Assembly: GCA_030374805.1 (NCBI GenBank)
Contig: JARGSG010000050.1
Location: 310,001-374,000, forward strand
Source: Gracilaria gracilis
Lineage: Eukaryota > Rhodophyta > Florideophyceae > Gracilariales > Gracilariaceae
Length of the DNA: 64,000 nucleotides
Reading direction: 5' to 3'
This document shows, piece after piece, positions 34,552 to 45,501 of this stretch. Both the position numbers and the translations under genes were made by a program. Below the pieces are notes generated by a model. That model ran no database searches. It was not told where the DNA came from and worked only from the letters and a program-made list of their open reading frames with translations. Position 1 is the first letter of the stretch; every line of letters begins with the position of its first letter.

Positions 34552-35495
34552 TGCTTTTTCGCAGCTCTGACGTGGTTACGTCTCGTAATACCTGGGCTTC
34601 CGAGTGTCCCAGATCGGTGAATCTATGAATTTAATGTGCAATATTATGGCACTATGGCACAGTGACACCCTGACGGGCTGGTGAAGTCACAACTGGTTGG
34701 CAATGGATCGCGTGTACGCGTGTGTGGAAATGGCTCTGTTTACAGAGATATTTTAGATAGTGAACTATATCTACTGGCCGCCAAGGCGGGACTGCAGAAC
34801 TGCAACACGTGTATGGTCCTACTGCAGTTGGCACTACTATAGTTAATTTAGTTTAATTTATTAGGTTGAATCTACTTAGATGACGGCCACCCGGCCGTCC
34901 CCACCACAAAGTGAAGTCAACCGAGTTCGGCTCTACTCAACTTGCCTTCGCTGCGTGAAGACCTCCTTCCGGAGACTAACCGCGTACGGTTAGAGTTGTA
35001 GTATCCCTCGGGATCATTCAGGCCATACTGACTATATACTGTTACTTTGTCTTCGGACTATATTTCTATTCGCAGGTGTCTGCTTAACCAGTATTTGGTG
35101 GTATTCCGTCTCTGTATAGAGGTTTCCCGCGTGGGCTCAATACACATTGTCACCCTCCGTCCGGTCTGTTGCAGCTTTCCGCACGTCCCGCCTTCGGGTT
35201 TTCTTTCGTTGCTTTTTCCCTTTGTTTTCCCCTTTTTCCTCCTCTTTTCCCTCTGTTCCTCGAGGCACACCATGGATCCGGTCTCTTTCACGTCTCCATC
35301 TCTGGATCACCCCTTTTCAGAACATTTCCCTTCGCCGTTATTCCGGCATCTACCTCCGTGGTATTTCCGAAGCACGGGCGGCTTTAGACCCGCGTCATCC
35401 GTGTACGGAGGGCTCAACCAGCTGAGTCACCCTTCTCAGGGAGCAAGGACTCGGACAGCCTTGAGTATCTTTCCCAGTTCTGGGTTTGCACTACA
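34542..35495 (+). repeat. Solo LTR inserted in Ty3-2 near the gag-pol junction
   Basis: 954 bp starting TGTAGAGCAATGC and ending GCACTACA, flanked by perfect 5 bp duplications GGGTT (34537-34541 and 35496-35500). The body is recognisably related to the Ty3-2 5' LTR (37600-38556) in inverted orientation, sharing the start TGTRGAGCAATG, the CCAGTATTTGGTG block and the end near GGGTTTGC-CTACA. No internal element sequence remains, so it arose by insertion and then LTR-LTR recombination. Its right end supplies the stop codon of the interrupted Gag frame (35491-35493). Plus-strand frames inside it (35047-35502) are LTR sequence, not genes. Confidence 0.9.
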
Positions 35496-37401
35496 GGGTT
35501 GAGAGTGACTCGAACTGAGCGATGATCCTGAACCTGTCCCGCAGTGGGAACGTACACTGCGTTGAAATATGACCAAATTGGTAACACTCATAGCAGATGA
35601 CAGGGGTCAAGCTATCGCGTGCACGCATATCCACCCGATTATGTGGGGCAGTATCCCTCCATCCTGGGCGTTGGACCCTCATTCCTTGACCCGAAAAGGG
35701 GATAGGTGCAGCCGGCACTCGGATACTTTGGGCGTAAAGTGCCGGTTCACTATCCGTCGACTGCTCTGTTGTTGACGAAAGTTCGGAGGTACCTATTGAT
35801 TCCAGGTTACTGCCTATCAGGTTGATATTATCGTTTCCAAGACTGGACTCATTCCCATACATCAAGGACTGAGAAGAGTCAGATCCCTCTGCAAAGAGTA
35901 CCTTTCGTGCCTTCGGCTTCGTGGGTCGCCGAGCTCGGAGCGTATCTCCCTCAGCCTGGGCGTATTGTACGATCTCCAGATAGGGGGCTTTTCTTTTCTC
36001 TTCCTGGTAGCGGGCGACCAGTGCCCGGATTGCGGGATCCAATCCATCAACAAATAATGCACATCTCTCTTGAGAAGGGTGAACATTACCGCATCGGTGA
36101 AACGCTTTATTCAAGCGAGTTGAATATGCCGTTTCAGTTTCCCCAGGACGTTGCTTGGTGTCCCTCAGGGCTGAAGTAGCCTGCTGTATGGCATGGCCTG
36201 TAGCGTATGACCTGAGAAGGTAATGTACCGCTTCGGGCCAGCAAGTCACACCTCCTTCCGAGGCTCTTGACGATCCGCGGACGAAGTTGAACTGATCTTC
36301 GGCCAAACCTTTGAGGTAATACGGGAGGGCAACATAAGCTTGTCCTCCGCTCATACCGAGAATATCCGCCTCCTGAACATACCTTGCGAAAAAATCAAGT
36401 ACCAGAATGGGGTCATCTCCAGCAAATTCCCTCTTGCTGAGTGTAACTCCGAGGCGTCGGATATAATCCTTGACCTTTCCAGTACCTCTTGAGGTTCGTT
36501 CAGCAGCAGTGTTCTGCAACCGATAGTAACGGTATGAAAGCAACTTCCTACACAATGGATTCGTCGGCTTCAACTCCTTTAGACCAGGATACTTACCCCC
36601 GCTCTTACGGGTGCGAATTGCGCCCTGAGTGGTGAATGTACCCTTCGACCGAGACGACCGGGACTGCCTGCGATGGCGACCAGCCGATGAGTCGGAAGAA
36701 GGCGATGACGTCTAACTATCCGAACTGCTGTCCGAGTCGGAGCTTGATGAATACGAATAATGGCGAGACTCCTTTATTGACTTGCGGCGGCTCCGCTTAT
36801 CGGATTTGTGAGCAGAACCTTCCGATTCGGACTTATTCCGCTCGGCGGCTTCCGCTTCTGTATCCACCCGAATTGTGGCTTCCAACTTGTCCAACCGAGC
36901 ATGAATACGTGTTGTGGCAACGCGTATTTCATCCACCGTCTGTCGGTACTCGTCAACAAAAGCCCTGGGGGAACCAAAGCTCTCCATAACAGAGTTCGTT
37001 TCTTGTCGGAGGAGTCTAATGTCTCCTGACACATCCCTAACCTAGGCGGTATTCACTTTCCGCCTAGGGTTTTCAACGCCTTTAAGGAGATCCACATGAG
37101 CCACAGCGGCTATGTTCATGCTAGGCTCCAAAATGGTGTACTCAGCTGAGTCCAATTTTTCTTGAGGTGCCGTGGACGGAGTCTCCACCACTGGCGGGCG
37201 TGCCGGTGCCGTCGAAGGTACAACCTCTTGCGGTGAGTGGCTAGCTGGGGGTGCATTCCGGTTGTCGGCGACTTCTCTGGTCGATCCCACATCGGGAGCG
37301 GACACTCGTGATCGAGAGGCTGCCGAAGGAGCGGAGCCAACCGAATTAGCCGAGCGAGCCCGAGAGGGGTGAGCAGGCGGCAGCATACTGCAGATAACCA
37401 A
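35491..37401 (-). pseudogene. Gag of Ty3-2, interrupted
   Basis: One frame from about 37401 to 35491 has in-frame TAGs at 37042-37044 and 36712-36714. It has a Pro/Ser/Ala-rich N-terminus, a coil (VDEIRVATTRIHARLDKLEA), an Arg/Ser tract, then a Ty3 capsid (FAGDDPILVLDFFARYVQEA, VALPYYLKGLAEDQFNFVRG). A CCHC zinc knuckle, CYECYQFGHISTQC, lies near the C-terminus and would bind element RNA. The frame is cut at its end by the solo LTR. The true start codon is uncertain. Confidence 0.85.
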
Positions 37402-37583
37402 CCGATAGTCGGTACAATCGATATAAAGCCGTTACCAACTTCCGATATGCGGATAGCAAATGGGGGAACGCCTTCAGTACTCTTTCCGAGCGTGGAATGC
37501 CAAAGAAAATCTCCCGAAAAGGGGAATCCAATCTTCCAGGTGTCGAACTCACAAGAGTATCCAAATGATCTCAAATCTTTCTA

Positions 37584-37596
37584 GGTCGGGAAACCA
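37584..37596 (-). promoter_or_regulatory. Primer binding site of Ty3-2
   Basis: The plus strand reads GGTCGGGAAACCA, three bases inside the LTR end. Its complement TGGTTTCCCGACC begins with TGG as a PBS should and would pair with a tRNA ending in GGTCGGGAAACCA. Ty3-1 has a diverged version in the same place. Confidence 0.75.
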
Positions 37597-37599
37597 AAA

Positions 37600-38556
37600 T
37601 GTAGAGCAAAACCCGAGGAGGGTGATGATCCACAGGATGTCCGATTCCTGCTCTCTGTAAGGGCAGACTCAGTGGGAGAGCCCTCTGTCCGTACTCGGAG
37701 CCGGGTGTAAGACCGGAGACGGTGACTGGATATACCTACAGAGGTGAAAAAAAAGAAAGGATCAAGACCAGATATGGGACACTTGGAAAGACCAGATGAT
37801 GGGGCGATCGGGGGAAAAGGGGACCGTAAGGACGGTATAGCGCTCTAGGGAGAAACAACCCAGAGCGAAGCCGAGGGTCGTGCCAACCGGCGGCAACAGA
37901 CCCAAACGGCGAAGCGTCACACACCACGGTGTCGTAGCTAACCCTGTACAGGGGCGGAAGCGACGCCTGAACCAAGGAACAATCACAGAATAGCACCAAA
38001 TACTGGTGCAGTAACCAGAACAGAAATACACAATAAGACACAAAAGGACCAAACATAATTGGTAACATATAGCTTCCTTAGTGACCCTGAGGGGTGGGAG
38101 TGCCGAAACCAAGCGTGGTTACTCTCCTAGTAGAGTGATGAACCTACGTAGGCAGCAACTACCATAGCCCGGTCCTTGGGAGAAGGACACGACTCAGTTG
38201 AGGTTTACTTGGTGGCTCCAGGGCGAGATCACCCGAGCATATATACTATCTACAGTAGGTACCATGGTGTACACCTCTAGAGGTTCATACACGTGGCCAG
38301 CTCACTCTCAGGGTACTAGATACTAACCCCGACGGGTGTGCCACTGCCATCGCTTCACAGCGGTGCCACTTGGCAGCGTGTCTACCTACAAAAAGGTTCC
38401 TATACGATGTCCACCTACTAAGGTACTGCCCAAAGGGCTTTCCACAATAACCAAAAATTGGGGTGCAATTCATAAACTGCAACACGTCACCCGGCGGGGG
38501 ATACACCATTTATGAATGGGATCAACCTCTCCGACACGGATGGCCATTGCTCCACA
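37600..38556 (-). repeat. 5' LTR of Ty3-2
   Basis: In element orientation it starts TGTGGAGCAATGG (at 38556) and ends GCTCTACA (at 37600). The length, 957 bp, agrees with the 954 bp solo LTR, which fixed both ends. It carries the promoter for minus-strand element RNA. Open frames inside it are not genes. Confidence 0.85.
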
Positions 38557-38744
38557 GATTGCTAAAGTCTGGTTTGCACATTATATATATTTCTCTTCTG
38601 ACACAGCTTATAACTTTGGCTTGACTCGCGATGTACTACTATCCAGCCCTAGCGACGAGATAACATGGCAGAGGAAGAGTAGGTCAACTCTGTTCTCTGA
38701 GAATACTGTAGAAAACGCTGTAAAGGTAAGCATTCGCCTGGAAT

Positions 38745-39250
38745 GGGAACGTATTTTTTTTGCCACAACCACGTGAGGTTGTGCCAGAAAGAAAGCAAGT
38801 GCACAGTCGAGACGAGGTAGCTGGAGGGCTGAACTATTGTACACACTATTGCGACTAAGTAGCCACTTGGTCTCCACTGGAGACATCTTCTTCTACTGTC
38901 ACAACTATGTGAGGTTGTCGAAAAGACAGAATAAGTCCCTGGTCGAGACAAGGTGGCTGGAGGGCCGGACTATTGTACACACTATCGCGACTAAGTAGCC
39001 ACCTCGTCTCGACTGGGGATTATCTGTTTTTTTGCCACAACGAAGTGATGTTGTGGCAGAAAAACAACAAGTTCTCAGTCGAGACGAGGTAGCTGGAGGG
39101 CGAAGCTATTTTACACACTATCGGGACTACCGACCCACCTGGCCTCCACTGGCAACGTGTTTTGCTTTTCTCATAACCATTTGAGGGTATGGCGGCAGAA
39201 GAACATGGCGCCGGTAGAGACGAGGTAACTGGAGAGGATGTGGGAGCTTC
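38745..39250 (+). repeat. Four tandem 136 bp units with internal hairpins
   Basis: The anchor GTCGAGACGAGG (or a variant) occurs at 38806, 38942, 39078 and 39214, exactly 136 bp apart. Each unit carries a small hairpin (CACAACC...GGTTGTG) and a larger one. In unit 2 the arm at 38942-38958 pairs with 38997-39013 in 16 of 17 positions around a 38 nt loop. The array lies directly upstream of the coiled-coil ORF at 39460. It resembles promoter monomers in LINE 5' UTRs, an inference from layout only. Confidence 0.85.
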
Positions 39251-39459
39251 AAAGTAGACGGTGTGGGACTTAAGTAGTGGAGTGGTGAAGAGGCGTACAG
39301 TAGACGTTTTGGCGCGAAATCGGTGGAAACAGAAAGGGGAAAATCACGGTGGCAGATAAGGCCGTGCGCACCGGCCGATGCACGGACAACGAGGATGGCG
39401 TCGATTGCACCGTATCGCACCAAATTCTTGTTTTCAGTGAGGCTTTTAGATTTTCTAAG

Positions 39460-40425
39460 ATGACGAGCGGATACGTGAAAGACGAGGAGCTTCTTGCGTT
39501 CCTCGAAGGGAAGGAGATCTGAGGGACCCCGTCTCCGAAGCGGGGAGTGGCCGAGATTGCGCGGGTAGATGGAGGGTCACGAGAGGAGGAGGTTCTGGCT
39601 GTGGGGAAGGCAGGGGCTGCGGATGTGGGCTCGAAGGTGTTGAAGAAGAAGGGGGAGAAGGATGGGGTATAGAGGAAAGGGGCGGCGCACCTGAGCCATT
39701 TGGGGATTGGGGAGCACATGAAGGGAGGAGGTGGAGCGGGGGGTGGGGAAGAGCGGTTTACGGCGGAAATGAAAGAGCGGGTGAGGTTGTTGGGAGTTGT
39801 GATGAAGGAGCGAATGGATGATTGTATTGCAGAGAGTGTGGGAAAGATGCGAGGGGTGGTGTTGAGTGAGGAGGAGAATGGGGTGTCATTGGAGGCTATA
39901 TCGAATTTGCGGAATGGTTTGAAGGTGCTGGGAATGGAGATGGGTCATCATGCGGATGGGATGGTTGACTGCGTGGGGAAGGAGATTGGGGAGCTGAGAG
40001 AGGAGAATGAGATGCTGAAGTGGAGGTTGGAGATGCTGGAGATGCAGATTGGAGAGGTGGAAAAGGCGGGGTTGTTGTTGGTGGAGATGAAGGGGATGCT
40101 GACGGGAACAGGGGGGGAGGTGGGAGGAAGTTGTGCCAAGGAGGTAATGAAGGTTGAGAAGGGGTCGCCGGTGACGCCAAAGAGTAAGGAAGTGGGTAGT
40201 CGCTTGAAAAAGGGACGCAAGGAGGGACGGAAGGTGGCAGGAGAGGCGGTGCGTCCGGAGCTGGGGGTTGCAACGTTCACTGGGTTTCAGAGCGCGGCGC
40301 ACGCGGTGCAGACGGCGGAGCGCATACTGGGAGAGCAGAGGGAGCGGAGGATGGGTGGTATGGGGAGCCTTTCTGGGGCGAAGAGGGTGTACGAGAATGG
40401 GGAGAGCTGCCGGCAAAACTTCTAG
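39460..40425 (+). pseudogene. Coiled-coil ORF1-like protein downstream of the monomer array
   Basis: A single plus frame from ATG 39460 (MTSGYVKDEELLAFLEGKEI) to 40425 is broken by TGA 39520-39522 and a TAG near 39670. The second half has a heptad-patterned coil (GELREENEMLKWRLEMLEMQ), then a basic stretch (SRLKKGRKEGRKVAGEAVRP). This layout is common in LINE ORF1 proteins and some Gags. No RNA-binding domain is recognised and no RT follows on the plus strand. Sequence beyond 40680 is a different element, so any ORF2 has been lost. Confidence 0.5.
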
Positions 40426-40820
40426 GAGATGACGTTTGAGGAGACGGAGACGCAGGATCCGAATGCGTGAGGTGCGAAAATTGACTATAGTATGGTCAGA
40501 AGGTGGCGGTGTTGAGTGGAGGTGTAGATGGGAAGGAATGAGCGGATGTTTTAGGGTGGCTGAGTTGCCAATTGTTCTGCATTTTTGGGGGAAATGGAAA
40601 TGACTAGCACGGATGAAAATTTGGAGAGGGTCGTGGAAAAGAGTGTAGTTGGGGTGGGTTGCGAGGCGAACCTCTCGAAATACTAGGAGACCCTAGCATT
40701 AAACTGCGCCAGACAGAATACAATATTCCAAATTTTGTTAATATTTTGAGTGCCAGCCTCTGCCACCCCGCGCGCGCCCAGATAAGGCCTAAAACTAGCA
40801 ACTATTCCACACATAACACC
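40426..40820. other. Junction between the coiled-coil element and Ty3-3
   Basis: G-rich 3' flank of the coiled-coil ORF passes into AT-rich sequence at about 40680 and reaches the Ty3-3 RNase H at about 40825. No LTR or poly-A end is clear. One of the two elements was truncated here. Confidence 0.4.
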
Positions 40821-40824
40821 CAGT

Positions 40825-43800
40825 ATTCTACTTTGCAGAACACAGAAGAATGCTGTGCTTTCTCCTTCTGCTAGCTCTCCTTTCGTAGCATAGCGAGAGA
40901 GGTAACCAGCCGCGTGATTCTTGTTACCAGCCCGATAGATGACTTCAAACTCATACTCAGCCAGAAAGTCCAACCATCTTGCCAGTCGACCGTGCATGTC
41001 CTTCTTCGTGAATGCATGCTTCAGTGCCTGGTGGTCCGTGACTAACTGAAAGGGCTGAGATCCAAGAAGATACATCCTGAAATTCTTCAAGGCAAAGATC
41101 ACAGCCAACGCTTCTTGCTCACACACAGATTATCTCCTCTCTGCAGTTATCATTGTCCTGCTTGCGTACTGCACCAGATGGTACATCCCGTCTGACTTTT
41201 TCTGAGCAAGGACTACCCCCAATGCAACTGAGGAAGCATCTGTCTCAACACGAAAAGGGGAGTCGAAGTAGGGGAAAGCTAAGACCGGTGGACTCGTAAG
41301 CTAATGTTTCAACTCATTGAAAGCCTTGAGCATGTCGTTAGTGAGCTCTAGTCTTCCCTTACCCGAGGTGGAGGCATGCAGGACCGAGGAGGTCTCAGCA
41401 AAGTGTTTGATAAACCGACGGTAGTAACCTGCAAGTCCCAGGAAGCTCCTTAGCTCAGTGACTGTGCCGAGGCGCTCTGGATGGCTTCAATCTTCTTCAT
41501 ATCCACAGCGACACCAGTCTTGTCAACGACATGTCCTAGGAGCTCAATCTTAGGCTGCGCAAACTCACAGTTGGAAATCTTCAATTTCAGGCCATGAGAC
41601 GCGATTGTCCTTAAGACAGCTTCCACATGCTCGAGATGCTCTTCAAGACTCTTGGATTATATCACTACGTCATCGACGTACACTCTTGCATATACGCAGT
41701 GATTGAGTATAGATTCCATCATGCGTTGAAATGTGGATGGTGTGTTCATGAGCCCAAATGGCATGACTTCGAACTAATACGGGCCTTGCCTATAAATGAA
41801 GGTGGTCATCTCTTGACACTTAGGTGACATCCGAATCTGCCAGTACCCAGAAAACAGGTCGATGGTGGTGAAGAAAGAGGCCCCTTGGAGGTCATCAAAG
41901 ATTTGCTCCATTCGAGGCAACGGCCACCGATCAGCTTTCATGACCTTGTTCAATGGTCTGTGGTCAATACAAAAGCTTGGCTTCCCGTTCTTTTTGGTTG
42001 CAATGACGACAGGAAAAGACCAAGGAGACGCGCAAGGTTTGCTGATCTCAGCTGCCAACATCTTGTTGACTTCTTTCCTAACCACTTCATCATGCTTTGG
42101 TGGTGGGCGCCGCACCCTCGAATGTATGGGCGTGTCCACAGTAAGCGAGAAATCATGCATCACTGGCACATCCGAGGGGCGCAGATCATACAGAGACCAA
42201 GCCACGACATCCAGGTCAACCAAATTTCGGAGCAACCTCTGCCGCGCCTCGGCAGGTAAATGTTCTAGCCTCTCGAGAATTGTTTTCTCTTGATTGGTCC
42301 CAGGGTGGTAGTCCCTTTTGTCGAAGGGGCGACCATCCTTGTCTTCTGCAATGGGATCCAGCAACTTGCTGTCGTTGAACGAGTAATTGATCTGAGGAGT
42401 AGAGCAAACAGCTTCGAGAGTATTATCACGACTTTCGTCATCTTTCTCTGCGTCCTGCTGTACCCTTCGCGGATTTTTGACAGCTAAGGCTTCGGAGACA
42501 TCCTGCACATCCAACGCCACTTGCGAAGGACCAGGCGAAGCTCCCGGGTCTTCAGGAGAGGGAAATGGTGGCGTCGTGAACTCTTCTCGAGGAAGCTCTT
42601 CCTCGAATGCTATCACGTATCGCCCGTCGTCGTCCTCTTCTATCCTTCCTGTACGGCCGAAGTGCATATTGTGCAACCCTAGATGTGGTGGGTGTGCAGG
42701 AAGGGGGACAGGATATCGGATCTCCACTCTGACAGACAGAAAGTCACTGACGAACTCACCCTCTTCCAATGGTAGGAGCCTGACTTCGTCCTTGATGGGT
42801 ATCGTTAGAACGGGGTCCCGGTAGAGCGGAGCGTCGGCGATCTCGACTTCTTCTGGGGAGGAATCTTCATCATCTTCATAAACTTCTACAACTTCATCAT
42901 CTTCTTCTTCATCAACTTCATCTTCTACTTCAGCTTCTTCTTCTACTTCATAGAATACATGTTCATGTTCATGTTCATGCACTTATCTTCTTCAAAATTC
43001 GCACTCTCGTCAGCAGGAGGTGCGCTTTCATCAAGCTGCTGGACACTGGTGTCCGTTGATGAGCTCTAGAACGACGATGGGTTCGGGTGATTTTCGTCAA
43101 TTGAACCCTCTAATTCCACATATGTGACATGATCCTGAGGTTCCTCTCCTTGCGGCGCGTCGTGAGGGTGATCGTCACCGGCAGGGTCAGGGATTGGCCA
43201 TCCTTCTCCGAAGCGAACCACATGTGCAGCGAGACTGTCCAACTCGAGCACGCCCATCTCACCATACGGTAGGTCTGAAACGTGAGGATGAATGGAGTCA
43301 CCAGATGCCAACAGAGGGTAACGACGATACACTCGACAGATAAGGTAATCCGGCCGACCGTTCGGCTCTTTCGGTCTCAGCAAGACAACTTCAATTCTTA
43401 TCGGAAGGAAGAGGCCTTCCTCGGGTGGAGGAGAGTTCTCTGCATCGTCCTCGCTTGAACTGTCTTCATTTTCGTCTGCATCTTCGAATCGTTGGCGTTC
43501 TTCTTCCAACACCTGCGACAAAGGAACAACAGGTTCATTCTCTTCTTCAGTGATATCCAACTCCTAAATTTCTTGTTCTAAGCCCTGAGGATTGGACACA
43601 ACCGGCACAACTTGCCCAGATGCTTGACCTTGCTCATGATTAATTGTAGACAGAGCGTATGCCGAAGTGTTCGGTTTGTCTCTTGAGAAAGGGAAGAAAA
43701 CTTCTTCGTCTTCTTCGTCCTCACTTCCAGAGGAGAATGGTTCGGAGGCTGACGTAAATTCCTCGCTGTCCGTATGCCCTATTTCATCAATGAACTCTGC

Positions 43801-44001
43801 GTCAGGACGATGATAATCCAACTGTAAGACGGTGGAGTCACCATCGAACTGCATGGAAACTTGCTGGATACCCAGGTCCAAACAAGCTTGCAAGGAATCT
43901 AGGGTAGGGCAGCCAACTATGACATGAAAAGGAGGGCTCTCCACGACCAAGAAATCCAGTGGTATTCGGAGCGATCCGAACACAACACGAATGTTCTTCA
44001 A
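40825..44001 (-). pseudogene. Ty3-3: protease, RT and RNase H fragment
   Basis: The minus-strand pieces, in order, are a retropepsin-like region (44001-43564, FLVVESPPFHVIVGCPTLDS), acidic spacers (43560-43066 and 42982 onward, with an EHEHEH and Asp/Glu run), and RT (SPWSFPVVIATKKNGKPSFC, TTIDLFSGYWQIRM, MPFGLMNTPSTFQR, catalytic VYVDDVVI). The RT-RNase H connection (ELRSFLGLAGYYRRF, in another frame near 41430) comes next. RNase H ends the fragment (EQEALAVIFALKNF, LVTDHQALKHAF, AGNKNHAAGYLSR) and the frame is lost after about 40825. Stops at 41774-41776 and 41657-41659 and shifts near 41480 and 42983 disable it. Gag and integrase are absent, so it is truncated at both ends. The lineage differs from Ty3-1 and Ty3-2. 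Confidence 0.85.
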
Positions 44002-44221
44002 AATTCCCCTAACCAGGTTTCGTCTACGTAGTTTTCACTAACCCAGGGTTAGTACGTGCCTGTGACGCACTAACGCAGGCGTACCCACCACTTGGTTACT
44101 GTGCACTACTAGCAGTAGCTTGGCACTGCCACCAATTAGGTCTACGCTTGATTCAACCTCCTAGGTCGAGCCCTACCAGCGCTTCCTAGAACGCACTGGC
44201 ACCGTACGGTTATACCACAGT
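44002..44221. other. Unassigned junction, possible short LTR
   Basis: About 220 bp between the Ty3-3 protease region and the Tc1 remnant. In minus orientation it starts TGTGGTATAACC, which could be an LTR start, and runs into the Ty3-3 frame without a Gag. No second copy is in the window to test this. Confidence 0.3.
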
Positions 44222-44888
44222 TAAGCGTAAAGGAGCAAATCCTTCTCTAGTACTTTAGTGTAGCTTGCAGATGTTACATTCCTATCAAATGAAGTGATAG
44301 CAGCAGCACCGTAGTAAGTAGTGCAAGCCCATATCATGAGAGACCCCCCCCACCTTGTACTCGCTTGGAGACAATTTCCGGTTCCATTTTCAGGTCATGC
44401 CAATAAGACACACGACCATCCGCGCCATCTGAATTAAACTTTTTCTCATCACAGAGCACTACTTTCTTTCGCTTGATAGAGTTCTAACCGAGCTTCTCCT
44501 TCGCAAATAAAAGCTTATTTTTCTTATGTTCTGCATTCATGTAGGGAAATGACTTCATGCGTTTGTACTTAAGGTATGATACTTCTTGAAGAATTTGTTG
44601 GATATGTGTCGTGGTTAGGTTCAATTTGTAATTTTGCTGTACATTCTTCGCACTAGATTGGGGCATAGTAACATCACGAACAATTGTGCGCTTAGTCTTC
44701 TCTGAGGCATTTTGGTTCTTGGGCTTCCATTTCTTCTGTTGATCCTTCTTCGGCCTCATTTAAAACTGCGCACTTGTCGTACGGTGATGTCCGAGTTCGT
44801 GTGCGATCGCTGTTCGCAACATACCGTGTGATGCCTGAGCTAGTATTTGGGCTTTCCCCACATTGGTTAAACGCGAGCCTCGGGGCAT
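44222..44888 (-). pseudogene. Tc1/mariner-type transposase, truncated
   Basis: The frame starts at ATG 44888 with MPRGSRLTNVGKAQILAQAS, the helix-turn-helix opening of Tc1-type transposases. It is broken by TAA 44760-44762 and by TAG 44484-44486, the latter where relatives have Trp (EKLG-stop-NSIK). After it comes the DDE core: VVLCDEKKFNSDGADG, then SYWHDLKMEPE, then GGGGSLMIWACTTYYG. It ends near LLLYA at 44222, before the later catalytic residues. A remnant of a cut-and-paste DNA transposon with TA target preference. Confidence 0.85.
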
Positions 44889-45501
44889 GATTGAGCATGG
44901 ATCGGGATTAATTAGGCATGAAGGTGAAGTAGACACTGAGAGAAACACAGTAGAACATATTTTACTTCGAAAGACTACTGGCAAAGCGCGCCATTTTAGT
45001 TTTGAATGCAATTGGCGGTATATGGTTTCGTAGATATATATAAACTTCGTTATTTGTTATTAGTTTGCACGAGAATTGCTTTGGTATTATATATTGAGTG
45101 CTTTGTTTATCACTCAGCATTGCTATATGATTCGTAATGTAAACTTTGTGGTCTCTGGGATAGAATATGTACACTTCTTTGCTTTCAAGTCAAATCCTGA
45201 TTTGAGGTTTAAAATTTTCGTTCACTGTATGAAACCTATACAGCTTACTTACAACTTCAGCACTGGGCGTCTCTTGAAAACACAAATCGTATTTCGCAAA
45301 TACGCAAAAAGTTGCTCTAACGGTAGTGCCAGGCAACATTTTCTGTGTGCGATTTGTGAAATTACGGCATTTTCAGGAGACGCCCACTATGACAGCACAT
45401 AAAAGGCATGTCACTATAAGAACATAAACGCGTAAAACCTGTAAACAGAGTATTACTTCCCCAATCCATTTTCTCCGCTCGCCACTACAAGCTCACCATC
45501 C
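44889..45501. other. AT-rich intergenic sequence, nothing recognised
   Basis: It would include the 5' end of the Tc1 remnant; I could not identify its terminal repeat. Overlapping short frames (45076-45402 plus, 45174-44962 minus) lack support. Confidence 0.4.

Larger units (their letters stand above)
30256..38556 (-). mobile_element. Ty3-2: Ty3-type LTR retrotransposon lacking a visible 3' LTR
   Basis: Minus-strand element. The 5' LTR is at 37600-38556 (957 bp), followed by a PBS-like site, Gag, protease, RT, RNase H and integrase with a GPY/F module, and a polypurine tract at 30256-30272. The sequence beyond the tract is not a copy of the 5' LTR, so the 3' end is deleted, truncated or displaced. 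A 954 bp solo LTR of the same family interrupts it at 34542-35495. Pol is one frame broken by only two stops plus a frameshift. No chromodomain and no enrichment of CCGNNCGG is seen, unlike Ty3-1. Confidence 0.88.

Noticed and set aside
35047-35502. A 151-codon plus-strand frame
   Set aside because: It lies wholly inside the solo LTR defined by terminal sequences and target duplication.
37736-38112. Minus-strand Leu/Ser/Phe-rich frames of 110-116 codons
   Set aside because: They are within the Ty3-2 5' LTR and have no counterpart frame in the solo LTR.
39886-40416. A 176-codon Pro/His/Leu-rich minus-strand frame
   Set aside because: Antisense shadow of the G-rich coiled-coil ORF; the plus frame has the heptad pattern and an ATG after the monomer array.
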